Made by a program: the position numbers and the translations under genes
Assembly: GCA_958295975.1 (NCBI GenBank)
Contig: OY282446.1
Span: forward strand, 969,289-1,033,288
Source: Tepidiformaceae bacterium
GTDB lineage: Bacteria; Chloroflexota; Dehalococcoidia; Tepidiformales; Tepidiformaceae
Direction of reading: 5' to 3'
DNA: 64,000 nt
In this document: positions 48,581 through 57,916 of the stretch, one piece after another
Layout of the letters: each line of letters opens with the position of its first letter
How positions within the stretch are numbered: position 1 is the first letter of the stretch
The notes under the pieces: model-generated
Seen by the model: the letters and a program-made list of their open reading frames with translations, nothing else
What the model was told of the DNA's origin: nothing
Databases searched by the model: none

Positions 48581-49995
48581 GCGAGGCGGTCTGGCGGCTG
48601 CGCGAGGCGCTCGACGCGCTCACGCGGCCCGACGCGCCCGCGACGGTCAACCTGCGCGACTACGTGCCGGAGGGATCGGCGGCGTGGCGGGCGTTCGTGC
48701 GTGAATGGCCAGCCGATGCGGGTTCTGGTCCGCCGGAGGGCTCGGCGGCATGGCGGGCGTTCGTGCGGGCGTGGCGCGTGCCCGGCGACGACGTGGAGCG
48801 CGCGACGATGGTCGGCTGGGTCGAGGCGGTGATCGCGCGGCTGGAGGCGGAGACCGATGCCCGGGAGAAGCCCGCGGGTGAATCCGCCAGGGAGAGCGAA
48901 GCGCCTTCGCCGCGCGATCTGCCCCGCACGGGGGAGCGCTCGTCGCGGATGGAAGGGGCCGTGTTCAGCCTCGAGACGGACGATGTCGCGCGGACGCTGG
49001 CCGAGCGCTCCGTGGCGGACGCGGACGCGGGGCCAGCGGCGGACTGGCCCGTCTCCGCGCGGGTTCCCGCGCAACAGATGGACGACTGGTACTACGGGCC
49101 GGAGTACGACGAGGAGGCGCGGCAGGAGCGCGCCAGCCTCTCGGCGGCGCAGTGGGAGGAGCGGTTGCGCTGGCAGGCGGAGCACGGCGGCGATCCCGCG
49201 CGGGACACGCCGACGCCGTCGGCGCGCGGGCGGGCGGGGACTCCGCTGCGGCGGCTGACGGCGGAGGGCATCGTGGAGGCGCGGGCGTTCCTGATGCGCC
49301 TGCGCGAAGAGCCCGACGCGGACCGCGAGCCGCCGCGCGCGCTGCTGTTCGGCGACCGGCGCTACAGCCGCCCCTACAGCGAGGAAGTGCGCGTCGAGCG
49401 GCGGGGCTTCCGCACGCGGCGCGAGGCGGGGGAGTATCTGTCGCCGTTGCTCGCGCCCGTGCGCCACCACATCACGGATGACGCGGGCGTGTGGTCGTGG
49501 CTCGGCATGTTCTACTTCCCCGAGATCGTGCGCGTGAAGGATGGCCGGGTGCTGCTCCATGCCGATACGACGTCGCTCTTCCTGGGCGAACGGTCGGCGC
49601 AGCGGCGCTACCGCCACTACCTCTGGTCGGCCTGGCGGCTCTACGAGCAGCACGGCGAGAGCGTGGGCTACGTCCTCGACCAGCCGGTGACGGACTCCGG
49701 CGACATCGCCAAGGCGGTGCTCGACTACCCCCGCGTGTTCACCTCGGCGGGCGTGATCCAGCTCATCCTCCAGCTGTATACGGACGGCGAGCGGACGAAG
49801 CGCGGGTTCAGCGTGCGGGCGCGGCAGGGCGTTTCCACCAGGCCCCGGCCCGGCACCGTGTGGCACCTGATCGAGCGCGCCTTGCCGCAGCTGGAGCTGA
49901 CCTACGACGTGTACGGCATGGCGCCGGACGCGCTGCTGAAGGTGCTGCCGGACGATTTCCGCGCGTGGGAGCGCGCGGACGCGATGGGGGCGTAG
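48577..49995 (+). CDS. Unknown protein D of the GHKL operon (paralogue of C)
   Basis: 472 aa, GTG overlapping the stop of C. Same plan as C but with a longer middle (~130-225, charged) and an internal repeat: PEGSAAWRAFVREWP is followed closely by PEGSAAWRAFVRAWR. The C-terminal domain contains YLSPLLAPVRHHITDDAG, RYRHYLWSAWRLYEQHGES and VYGMAPDALLKVLPDDF. All codons have the local GC bias. Two related proteins in one operon suggest a heteromeric partner pair for the ATPase; inference. Confidence 0.65.
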   Translation: MSEAVWRLREALDALTRPDAPATVNLRDYVPEGSAAWRAFVREWPADAGSGPPEGSAAWRAFVRAWRVPGDDVERATMVGWVEAVIARLEAETDAREKPAGESARESEAPSPRDLPRTGERSSRMEGAVFSLETDDVARTLAERSVADADAGPAADWPVSARVPAQQMDDWYYGPEYDEEARQERASLSAAQWEERLRWQAEHGGDPARDTPTPSARGRAGTPLRRLTAEGIVEARAFLMRLREEPDADREPPRALLFGDRRYSRPYSEEVRVERRGFRTRREAGEYLSPLLAPVRHHITDDAGVWSWLGMFYFPEIVRVKDGRVLLHADTTSLFLGERSAQRRYRHYLWSAWRLYEQHGESVGYVLDQPVTDSGDIAKAVLDYPRVFTSAGVIQLILQLYTDGERTKRGFSVRARQGVSTRPRPGTVWHLIERALPQLELTYDVYGMAPDALLKVLPDDFRAWERADAMGA

Positions 49996-50000
49996 CGGCC

Positions 50001-50900
50001 CTACCAGCCGCGGGCGGCGAGGGCCTCGCCCTCGGGCAGGCTGGCGACGGACTGGCCGCGCATGGCCGGGCCCAGGCCGCGGCTGACGCGCGCCAGCAGC
50101 TCCGCGTCCCCGTAGTGCGTGACGGACTCGACGATGGCGCTGGCCACGGCGGGGGGGTTCTCGGCCTTGAAGATGCCGGAGCCGACGAACACGCCGTCGG
50201 CGCCGAGGCGCATCATGAGGGCGGCGTCGGCGGGGGTGGCCACGCCCCCGGCGGCGAAGTTGACGACGGGCAGGCGGCCCTCGGCGCGCACGCGCTCGAC
50301 CAGTTCGAGGGGGGCGCGCAGGTCCCTGGCGGCGGCGGGGAGCTCGTCGGGGGAGAGGGAGCAGAGGCGGCGGATTTCGCCCTGCACGGCGCGCATGTGG
50401 CGCACGGCCTCGACGATGTCGCCGGTGCCGGCCTCGCCCTTGGTGCGGATCATGGCGGCGCCCTCGGCGATGCGGCGCAGGGCCTCGCCGAGGTCGCGGC
50501 AGCCGCAGACGAAGGGCACGGTGAAGGCGCGCTTGTCGATGTGGTGGGCCTCGTCGGCGGGGGTGAGCACCTCGGACTCGTCGATGTAGTCGACGCCGAG
50601 GGCCTGCAGGATGTCGGCCTCGACGAAGTGGCCGATGCGGGCCTTGGCCATGACGGGGATGGAGACGGCCTCGGTGATGCGGACGATGATTTCGGGGTCG
50701 CTCATGCGGGCCACGCCGCCGTCGCGGCGGATGTCGGCGGGCACGCGCTCGAGGGCCATGACGGCGCAGGCCCCGGCCTCCTCGGCGATGCGGGCGTGTT
50801 CGGGGGAGACGACGTCCATGATGACGCCGCCCTTGAGCATCTGCGCGAGGCCGGTCTTCACCGTCCAGGTGCCGCGTTCGGTCGCTCCGTTCTCGCTCAT
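50001..50900 (-). CDS. pdxS: Pyridoxal 5'-phosphate synthase subunit PdxS
   Basis: 299 aa (beta/alpha)8 enzyme that makes PLP from ribose 5-phosphate, glyceraldehyde 3-phosphate and ammonia. Signature blocks: [53 protein letters not shown] and [14 protein letters not shown]. Catalytic Lys residues are present. The amidotransferase partner pdxT is not adjacent. The ATG follows GGAGGAG; TAAGCT at about 50927 may be its -10. Confidence 0.96.
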   Translation of the reverse strand: MSENGATERGTWTVKTGLAQMLKGGVIMDVVSPEHARIAEEAGACAVMALERVPADIRRDGGVARMSDPEIIVRITEAVSIPVMAKARIGHFVEADILQALGVDYIDESEVLTPADEAHHIDKRAFTVPFVCGCRDLGEALRRIAEGAAMIRTKGEAGTGDIVEAVRHMRAVQGEIRRLCSLSPDELPAAARDLRAPLELVERVRAEGRLPVVNFAAGGVATPADAALMMRLGADGVFVGSGIFKAENPPAVASAIVESVTHYGDAELLARVSRGLGPAMRGQSVASLPEGEALAARGW

Positions 50901-50940
50901 GGTCGGCTCCTCCGCGGGGGTGGTTTCAGCTTAGGCGTTT

Positions 50941-51588
50941 TCAGGGGGCGGCGCGGCGCACGAGCGTGAGGCCGTCGCGCACGGTGAGCAGCACGCATTC
51001 GACGCGCGCGTCGGCGGCGAGGCGGGCGTTGAGGGCGCGGATGGCGGCGGTGTCGTCCGTATCGTCGTCCGCGTCGAGCACGCGCCCGCCCCAGAGCATG
51101 TTGTCGAAGGCGATGACGCCGCCGTCCGCCAGTTTGGGCAGGACGGCGTCGTAGTAGGCGGGGTAGTTGGCCTTGTCGGCGTCCACGAAGACGAAGCCGA
51201 AGGGGCCGTCGAGGGCGGCGATGGTGTCGAGGGCGGGGCCGTGGCGCAGCTCGATGCGGTCGCCGAGGGGGCTGCGGGCGAAGTTGGCGCGGGCGATGGC
51301 GGCGTGCTCCTCGCTGATCTCGCAGGTGACGAGCCGCCCGCCGGGGGGCAGGGCCTCGGCCATGGAGAGGGCGGAGTAGCCCGTGAAGCAGCCGATTTCG
51401 AGCACGCGGCGGGGGCGCAGGATGGCCACGAGCAGCTTGAGCAGGCGGCCCTCGAGGCGGCCCGTGAGCATGCCCGCGCGCGCGCCCAGCTGTTGCGTCT
51501 CCTCCGCGATGGCCCGCAGCAGCTCCGGCTCGGGCGTGGTGGAGGCGCGGGCGAACTCCTCGATGTCGGGGCGCACGAGCGGGTCCAT
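50941..51588 (-). CDS. CaffeoylCoA-type SAM-dependent O-methyltransferase
   Basis: 215 aa. Motifs: EIGCFTGYSALSMAEAL (SAM binding), VFVDADKANYPAYYDAVLP (metal site) and AFDNMLWGGRV, the signature of the cation-dependent O-methyltransferase family 3. Substrate unknown; bacterial members act on catechol-like or amino-sugar groups. Downstream of the PPOX-fold gene with 13 bases between. Confidence 0.88.
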   Translation of the reverse strand: MDPLVRPDIEEFARASTTPEPELLRAIAEETQQLGARAGMLTGRLEGRLLKLLVAILRPRRVLEIGCFTGYSALSMAEALPPGGRLVTCEISEEHAAIARANFARSPLGDRIELRHGPALDTIAALDGPFGFVFVDADKANYPAYYDAVLPKLADGGVIAFDNMLWGGRVLDADDDTDDTAAIRALNARLAADARVECVLLTVRDGLTLVRRAAP

Positions 51589-51601
51589 GGGGCGCCTCCG
51601 C

Positions 51602-52090
51602 TCAGGCGTCCTGACGCCAGATGCGCGGCTCCGCGCCGGTCATCATGTCGCCGATGGCGGAGAGCTCGATGCGCCAGGGGGTGAGGCGCAACATGCCGAA
51701 CTCGGGGTTCTCCACGGTCTGGAAGAAGAGGGCGGGGTCGTAGCCGACGGGCGGGGGCGCGTTCCTGATGAAGTCCCAGAGGCGGCGCTTCTCGGCGGGG
51801 TCGTCCTCCCAGTCGGCGCGGCACTCGGCGTACACCTGCTGCTGGGCGAGGGGGTTATCGGGGGGCAGGTGGAAATAGGTGAGGGAGACGTACGGGGCGG
51901 CGGCGAGGTGCTTCTCCTTGTGGGAATGGCGGCCGGTGGCGATCCAGCCGGTGGCGCCCTCCCAGACGGGGTGGAGGATGCGGGAGCGGGGGCGTCCCTT
52001 GCGATCGACGGTGGCGACGGAGCACCAGACGGTGCGGTTGACGCGGGCCGCGAACTCGTCGGCGATCTCGTCGAAGGTGGCGACGTCCAT
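51602..52090 (-). CDS. Pyridoxamine 5'-phosphate oxidase-fold protein
   Basis: 162 aa split-barrel flavoprotein of the PPOX-like family (general stress protein 26/F420-dependent group). VWCSVATVDRKGRPRSRI is the flavin-binding strand-turn, followed by HKEKHLAAAPYVSLTYF. The true cofactor (FMN or F420) cannot be told. First gene of a pair with the O-methyltransferase; strong GGGAGG ribosome site further upstream. Its proximity to pdxS is not evidence for a B6 role. Confidence 0.75.
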   Translation of the reverse strand: MDVATFDEIADEFAARVNRTVWCSVATVDRKGRPRSRILHPVWEGATGWIATGRHSHKEKHLAAAPYVSLTYFHLPPDNPLAQQQVYAECRADWEDDPAEKRRLWDFIRNAPPPVGYDPALFFQTVENPEFGMLRLTPWRIELSAIGDMMTGAEPRIWRQDA

Positions 52091-52169
52091 GTTCCAGGCC
52101 TCCCGCGCGCAGTGGCGCGGGCGCTAGGATACGGGATGCGGGCGGGATTGGCGCGTATGAACGAAAGTT

Positions 52170-52175
52170 CTATAC
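52170..52175 (+). promoter_or_regulatory. -10 box of three-Cys-motif gene
   Basis: TATACT about 28 bases before ATG 52204, with a GGAGG ribosome site between. Confidence 0.35.
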
Positions 52176-52203
52176 TGGGGACGGCGGAAAACGGAGGCCA
52201 TGC

Positions 52204-52983
52204 ATGAGCGCCACGTCGAGCATTGAGTGGACGCAGGCGACCTGGAACCCGGTGACGGGTTGCACGAAGGTCAGCCCCGGCTGCGCCCACTGCTACGCGG
52301 AGACGTTCGCCAACCGCTTCCGTGGCGTGCCCGGCCATCCCTACGAGCGGGGCTTCGAGCTCCAGCTGCGTCCCGAGCGGCTGGAGTTGCCGCTGGACTG
52401 GAAGAAGCCGCGCATGATCTTCGTGAACAGCATGAGCGACCTCTTCCACGAGGGCGTGGACGACGATTTCATCGCGCGCGCGTTCGCGACGATGGAGCGC
52501 GCGCACTGGCACACCTTCCAGGTGCTGACGAAGCGCCCCGAACGGGCGCTGGCGCTGGCGGGCGGGCTGCCCTGGCCGGACAACGTGTGGCTGGGCGTGT
52601 CCGTGGAGAACCGCCGCTTCCTGCACCGGCTGGACGCGCTGCGCGGGATTCCCGCCGCGCTGCGCTTCGCCTCCTGCGAGCCGCTGCTGGGGCCGCTGGC
52701 CGGGATCGACCTGACGGGCATCGGCTGGGTCATCTGCGGGGGCGAGTCGGGGCCGCGGGCGCGGCGCATGGAGCCGGAGTGGGCGCGCGCGCTGCGGGGT
52801 GCCTGCGAGGCTGCGTCGGTGCCGTTCTTCTTCAAGCAGTGGGGGGCGCACGACGCGGATGGGCGTCGCGTGGGCAAGGGGCGCGCGGGCCGCGAGTTCG
52901 ACGGCCAGCGCTGGGACGGGATGCCGGGGGCGATTCAGAACGCGGGGAACGTGACCCGCGTATCCGTACCCGTGCCCCAGTAG
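52204..52983 (+). CDS. DUF5131 phage Gp37/Gp68-like three-Cys-motif protein
   Basis: 259 aa. The N-terminal TWNPVTGCTKVSPGCAHCYAE holds the C-x6-C-x2-C three-Cys motif that gave the family its name; it is shortened here to GCTKVSPGCAHC. KPRMIFVNSMSDLFHE, WLGVSVENRRF, LRFASCEPLLGPL and GGESGPRARRM are also family hallmarks. The Cys arrangement hints at an iron-sulfur or radical-SAM-like fold. Relatives occur in phages and mobile islands. It converges on, and overlaps, the gene for its usual partner TcmP. Confidence 0.88.
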   Translation: MSATSSIEWTQATWNPVTGCTKVSPGCAHCYAETFANRFRGVPGHPYERGFELQLRPERLELPLDWKKPRMIFVNSMSDLFHEGVDDDFIARAFATMERAHWHTFQVLTKRPERALALAGGLPWPDNVWLGVSVENRRFLHRLDALRGIPAALRFASCEPLLGPLAGIDLTGIGWVICGGESGPRARRMEPEWARALRGACEAASVPFFFKQWGAHDADGRRVGKGRAGREFDGQRWDGMPGAIQNAGNVTRVSVPVPQ

Positions 52984-54050
52984 GTCTTCTTCATCTTTTT
53001 TTCAGGAGGGCGCTCGACCATCACCAACCCCTCCCTCTCAGCATCGCGCAGCACTTTCTTCCCGTGCGTCTCGCGGAACGCGGTCTCGATCAAGACAAAG
53101 TTGTCAATCTCACCGATGGGAACATCCGCACGTCCAGCAAAGTGACGCAGCATCAGGCTGCGCAACTGGGCGTAGTTCGGCTCGACTCCAAACAGCGTGG
53201 CCTGTCCCCGACTCGGCGCGGTGAAGTCCGAGAAGGTGACGCCGCCTGCCTGATCGACTTTCCACATGGCATCCTTCATGACTCGCAGCCCCTCCGGGCT
53301 GTGGGTGGCGAAGGCGAGGAAGTACTCCGTCCGGTTCCTCGCATCCCTCATCTCGAACAGGCGGACATATTTCATGCCGATGCCCTCGAGCTGACGAGCG
53401 TAGAGGTCGCTGAGGAACTTCTTCTTGTCCTGAGCAGCAAGCCCCGCCGCATCCCTCCACTTCCGTGTGCCGAAGAGATCGTCGAGGGGCGACTCGAACG
53501 AGGGGTGCTCAAGGAACCGGCTGATCGGTTCGTACATGAGGGAAACGAGCAGCTCGGTCTTGGGGAAGTCGGCCAAGCGACGCAGCAGGTCGAGCGGCAG
53601 GCCCTTCACGCCGAAGGGATCGACCATGACGAAGGACGGCCTCGACGGCCTCAGGCCAAAGTTCCTAACCTTTTCAAGACCGCCGAACACTTCGTCGATA
53701 TGCTCCTCAAAAGTTCCCTGTCGAACCATCACCTCGGCGTTCGGCGGATGCTGGCGACTATCGACCGTGGTCTTGAGCATCTCGAAGTGCGCCTGGTCCT
53801 CTTCGATAAACAGGAACTTGAACCGGCAGCCCTTCATATTCGGCAAATGCTTGTGCTGGGCGAGAACGTCGAGCGCGATGATGGGCGAGCCGGGCTCGCC
53901 GTCGGCGTACGTGCCCGGCCCGGCGAAGCCATCGACGAAGACGATGAGGCCTCGCGTGCTCGCCAGCTTCGGGTAGTACGCCTGGAGGTAGCGGCGCAGG
54001 ATCTCGTGCTTGGCGACGGTGTGCGGTTGGATCTTCCAGGTAGCAGTCAT
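52935..54050 (-). CDS. Three-Cys-motif partner protein TcmP
   Basis: 371 aa. IVFVDGFAGPGTY and FVMVDPFGVKGLPL are the characteristic motifs of TcmP, a methyltransferase-like protein almost always encoded beside a three-Cys-motif protein. A C-terminal helical part may be a winged helix. The coding sequence is clearly lower in GC than the surroundings, a sign of transfer. The 3' end overlaps the 3' end of the DUF5131 gene by 49 bases on the opposite strand; in most genomes the pair is reported in the same direction. Confidence 0.85.
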   Translation of the reverse strand: MTATWKIQPHTVAKHEILRRYLQAYYPKLASTRGLIVFVDGFAGPGTYADGEPGSPIIALDVLAQHKHLPNMKGCRFKFLFIEEDQAHFEMLKTTVDSRQHPPNAEVMVRQGTFEEHIDEVFGGLEKVRNFGLRPSRPSFVMVDPFGVKGLPLDLLRRLADFPKTELLVSLMYEPISRFLEHPSFESPLDDLFGTRKWRDAAGLAAQDKKKFLSDLYARQLEGIGMKYVRLFEMRDARNRTEYFLAFATHSPEGLRVMKDAMWKVDQAGGVTFSDFTAPSRGQATLFGVEPNYAQLRSLMLRHFAGRADVPIGEIDNFVLIETAFRETHGKKVLRDAEREGLVMVERPPEKKMKKTYWGTGTDTRVTFPAF

Positions 54051-54211
54051 GGGCGAACGGTTGTACCACGGCGGTCCCGAATCGGCAAATCCGCATCCCC
54101 GCGCTTGCCGCCCCTCCCCCTCCGGTGTAGCGTTGGCGCGCACATCACCGGGCCCGCGGCAGTGAGGCCCGCGTGCGGGCGCGCGTCCGCACGCGAACGC
54201 AAAGCAGGGGC

Positions 54212-54570
54212 ATGAGCTTCTACGACACCTGGGCCGCCATCCTCATCGCCTCCATCGCCGGCTTCATCCTCGTCTTCACGGCGCTGGTGGGGGCGCGCCT
54301 GCTCGGGCCCTTCGCGCGCGAGCGGGGCAAGGGCGTCTCCTACGAGTGCGGGATGCTGCCCACGGGGCGCAACTGGTCCCAGGTGCACGTGCGCTACTAC
54401 CTGTTCGCCATCATGTTCCTCATCTTCGACGTGGAGACGATCTTCATCTTCCCCTGGGCGGTGACCTTCCTCGACCTGCCGGGCTTCGTGTTCTGGTACA
54501 TGTTCGTGTTCATCACGGTGCTGGGCGCGGGGCTGCTCTACGCCTGGCGGCGGGGCGTGCTGGAGTGGCG

Positions 54571-54574
<4 letters not shown>
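54212..54574 (+). CDS. nuoA: Complex I subunit NuoA
   Basis: 120 aa, three membrane helices, with YECGMLPTG and [15 protein letters not shown] as family signatures. The Cys in the first loop is kept. Start ATG after AGCAGGGGC. First gene of the operon; a 161-base gap before it has TAGCGT at 54127 but no clear promoter. Confidence 0.96.
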
Positions 54575-55136
<562 letters not shown>

Positions 55137-55140
<4 letters not shown>

Positions 55141-55646
55141 GCGCCGCATCTGAGGTGCCGGCCATCGCCGCGCTCGTGCGGGAGCGGCTGCCGGAGGTTC
55201 CCTTCACGGCCTCGGAGACGAAGACGTACGCCGACCTGCGCGTCGCGCCCGCGCGCCTGCTGGAGCTGATGACGGGGCTGCGCGACGACCCCGACCTGGC
55301 CTTCGACCTGCTGCGCAACGTGGTGGCGCTGGACATGGAGGAGGAGGGGCTGGCGGCGCGCTACCAGCTCTACTCCTTCCGCCACAGCCACGCCCTGCAG
55401 GTGAGCGTGGCCGCGCCCCTCGCCGCGCCCGTGCTGCCCACGCTCACGGGGCTGTGGCCGACGGCGGACTGGCACGAGCGGGAGGCGGCGGAGATGGTGG
55501 GGCTGGTGTTCTCGGGGCACCCCGATCCGCGCAACCTGCTGCTGGAGGAGGACCTGCGCATCCATCCCCTGCGCAAGGCGCACCCGCTGCAGCAGGCCGA
55601 AATCCTGCAGGGCATCGAGGACGGCCCGCCCGGGGTGGACCGCTAG
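55137..55646 (+). CDS. nuoC: Complex I subunit NuoC
   Basis: 169 aa 30-kDa-type subunit of the peripheral arm. The motif [25 protein letters not shown], here abbreviated by WHEREAAEM and [12 protein letters not shown], is diagnostic. The ATG overlaps the nuoB stop. Separate from nuoD, not fused. Confidence 0.95.
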
Positions 55647-56789
55647 ATGGCGATCTGGCCGGAGGAGCGGACGGCCGCCGCGGGCGACCTCGACACGGTC
55701 GACATGACCGTGAACGTGGGCCCGCAGCACCCGGCCACGCACGGCGTGTTCCGCATGGTGCTGACGGTGGACGGCGAGCGCGTGGTGGGCTGCGAGCCCT
55801 ACATCGGCTACCTGCACCGCGGGCTGGAGAAGCTGACGGAGAACGCCGACTACCGCCAGGCCATGGGCTGGTGGGACCGCACGGACTACCTCGCGGGCAT
55901 GTGCTGCGAGGGGGCCTACGTGATGGCCGTGGAGCGGCTGGCGGGCATCGAGGCCCCGGAGCGGGCGGAGTACATCCGCGCCCTCATGATGGAGCTGTCG
56001 CGCATCAACTCCCACTTCATGTTCCTGGGGGCCTTCGGCGCGGACGTGGGCTCCTTCGGCACGAGCTTCACCTACGCCTGGCGCGAGCGCGAGCGCATCT
56101 ACGACCTCTTCGAGGAGGTGGCCGGGGACCGCATGTTCCCCACCTACTTCCGCATCGGCGGCGTGACCATGGACCTGCCCGCCAACTTCGAGCGGCGCTG
56201 CCGCGAGGTGCTGGCCTCCATCCGCCAGGGGCTGGAGGACCTGGACGGGCTGCTCACGGGCAACGAGGTGTTCGTGGAGCGCTGCCGCGGGCTCACGCCG
56301 GTGACGCCCGAATGGGCCATCGCGCGGGGCGTCACCGGCCCCATGCTGCGCGCCACGGGCCTCGCCTGGGACATCCGCAAGGCCGAGCCCTACGGCGTCT
56401 ACCCGAAGCTCGATTTCGACATCCCCACGGGACGGCAGGGCGACGTGTTCGACCGCTTCCACGTGCGCCTGGCGGAGTGCTACCAGAGCGCGCGCATGGT
56501 GGAGCAGTGCCTCGAGGCCATGCCCGGCGGGCGCGTGCTCGCCCCCAAACTGCCCAAGACGCTGCGCATCAACGAAGGCGAACTCTACTTCCCCACGGAG
56601 GGCACGAAGGGCGAGTACGGCGTCTACCTGATGGCGCGCGGCGGGACGCAACCCTACCGCGCCAAGCTGCGCTCGCCCTCCTTCTGCAACCTCTCGGCCC
56701 TGCGGGAGCTGGTGGTGGGGACCTACGTGGCCGACGCCATCGTCATCCTCGGCTCGCTCGACATCGTGCTGGGCGAGGTGGACAAGTGA
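55647..56789 (+). CDS. nuoD: Complex I subunit NuoD
   Basis: 380 aa 49-kDa subunit that forms the quinone pocket with NuoB. NVGPQHPATHGVFR carries the quinone-binding His; YLHRGLEKL and ELSRINSHFMFLG are typical; LPKTLRINEGELYFPTEG near the end. The ATG directly follows the nuoC stop. Confidence 0.97.
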   Translation: MAIWPEERTAAAGDLDTVDMTVNVGPQHPATHGVFRMVLTVDGERVVGCEPYIGYLHRGLEKLTENADYRQAMGWWDRTDYLAGMCCEGAYVMAVERLAGIEAPERAEYIRALMMELSRINSHFMFLGAFGADVGSFGTSFTYAWRERERIYDLFEEVAGDRMFPTYFRIGGVTMDLPANFERRCREVLASIRQGLEDLDGLLTGNEVFVERCRGLTPVTPEWAIARGVTGPMLRATGLAWDIRKAEPYGVYPKLDFDIPTGRQGDVFDRFHVRLAECYQSARMVEQCLEAMPGGRVLAPKLPKTLRINEGELYFPTEGTKGEYGVYLMARGGTQPYRAKLRSPSFCNLSALRELVVGTYVADAIVILGSLDIVLGEVDK

Positions 56790-57916
56790 CCTTCGGCGAG
56801 GCCTTCTTCGGCATGAGCTGGCTGGACGCGATCATCCGCATCGTGATCGTGGTGCTGCTGATGACGGTGGTGGTGGTCTACCTGACCTACGGGGAGCGCA
56901 AGGTGATCGCGCGCTTCCAGATGCGGCTGGGGCCGACGCGCACGGGCCCGGCGGGGCTGCTGCAGGGCGTGGCCGACGCGCTCAAGCTGCTCTGCAAGGA
57001 GGACGTGCGCCCGCGCAACGCCGACCGCTGGGTGTTCGAGTTCGCGCCCTACCTGACCTTCATCCCCGTCTTCCTCGTGCTGGCGGCGCTGCCCTTCGCG
57101 CGCGACTGGGGCGTTCGCAACCTAGCGCTGGGCATGTTCTTCGTGTTCGCCGTGCTGGGGCTCAACATCGTGGGCGTGCTCATGGCCGGGCTGGGCTCGG
57201 GGAACAAGTACGCCCTGCTCGGCGGCGTGCGCGCGGCGGCGCAGATGATCAGCTACGAGATTCCGCTGGTGGTGGCCCTGCTGGCGGTGGCCATGCTGGC
57301 GGGCACGCTCGACCTGAACGCCATCGCGGCCATGCAGGAGTCGCGCCCCTTCGTGCTCGTGCAGCCCCTCGCCTTCGTCATCTTCCTGACCGCCGTGCTC
57401 TCCGAGCTGCACCGCGCGCCCTTCGACATCCCCGTGGCCGAATCGGAGATCGTGGGCGGCTACTTCGTGGAGTATTCGGGCATTCGCTGGAGCATGTTCC
57501 AGCTGGCCGAATACGCCGCCCTCTGGGCCTTCAGCATCTTCGGCGCGGTCGTCTTCCTCGGCGGCTGGCAGTTCCCCTTCGGCGACGACTGGGGCTGGTG
57601 GTGGCAGCTCATCCTCACGCTGGTCAAGAGCCTGCTCCTGATCCTGCTCATCTTCTGGGTGCGGGCCACGCTGCCGCGCCTGCGCATGGACCAGCTCATG
57701 AGCTTCTGCTGGAAGGCGCTCATCGAGGTGAGCTTCGCCCTGCTGCTGGTGAACGGCCTCTTCCTCTACTTCGGCTGGTCGGAGATCATCCTCGCGGTGG
57801 TGAACTGGGCGGGGGCCGCCGCCTTCCTCGGGGCCATCTACCTGCGCGCCATCCGCAAGCCCGCCGTCGAGAACCTCGTCGGCGCCTACAAACACGCGGG
57901 GGTTTCGCCGCCATGA
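56786..57916 (+). CDS. nuoH: Complex I subunit NuoH
   Basis: 376 aa membrane subunit at the quinone entry. YGERKVIARFQMRLGPTRTGP, here by its core ERKVIARFQMRLGP, and SELHRAPFDIPVAESEIVGG are signatures; eight helices. The GTG start overlaps the nuoD stop. Confidence 0.96.
   Translation: MTFGEAFFGMSWLDAIIRIVIVVLLMTVVVVYLTYGERKVIARFQMRLGPTRTGPAGLLQGVADALKLLCKEDVRPRNADRWVFEFAPYLTFIPVFLVLAALPFARDWGVRNLALGMFFVFAVLGLNIVGVLMAGLGSGNKYALLGGVRAAAQMISYEIPLVVALLAVAMLAGTLDLNAIAAMQESRPFVLVQPLAFVIFLTAVLSELHRAPFDIPVAESEIVGGYFVEYSGIRWSMFQLAEYAALWAFSIFGAVVFLGGWQFPFGDDWGWWWQLILTLVKSLLLILLIFWVRATLPRLRMDQLMSFCWKALIEVSFALLLVNGLFLYFGWSEIILAVVNWAGAAAFLGAIYLRAIRKPAVENLVGAYKHAGVSPP

Noticed and set aside
46743-49995. 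Assignment of the GHKL operon to mzaABCDE or another named defence system
   Set aside because: Only the GHKL ATPase is comparable. No Z1, AIPR or nuclease motif was seen in the other three proteins.
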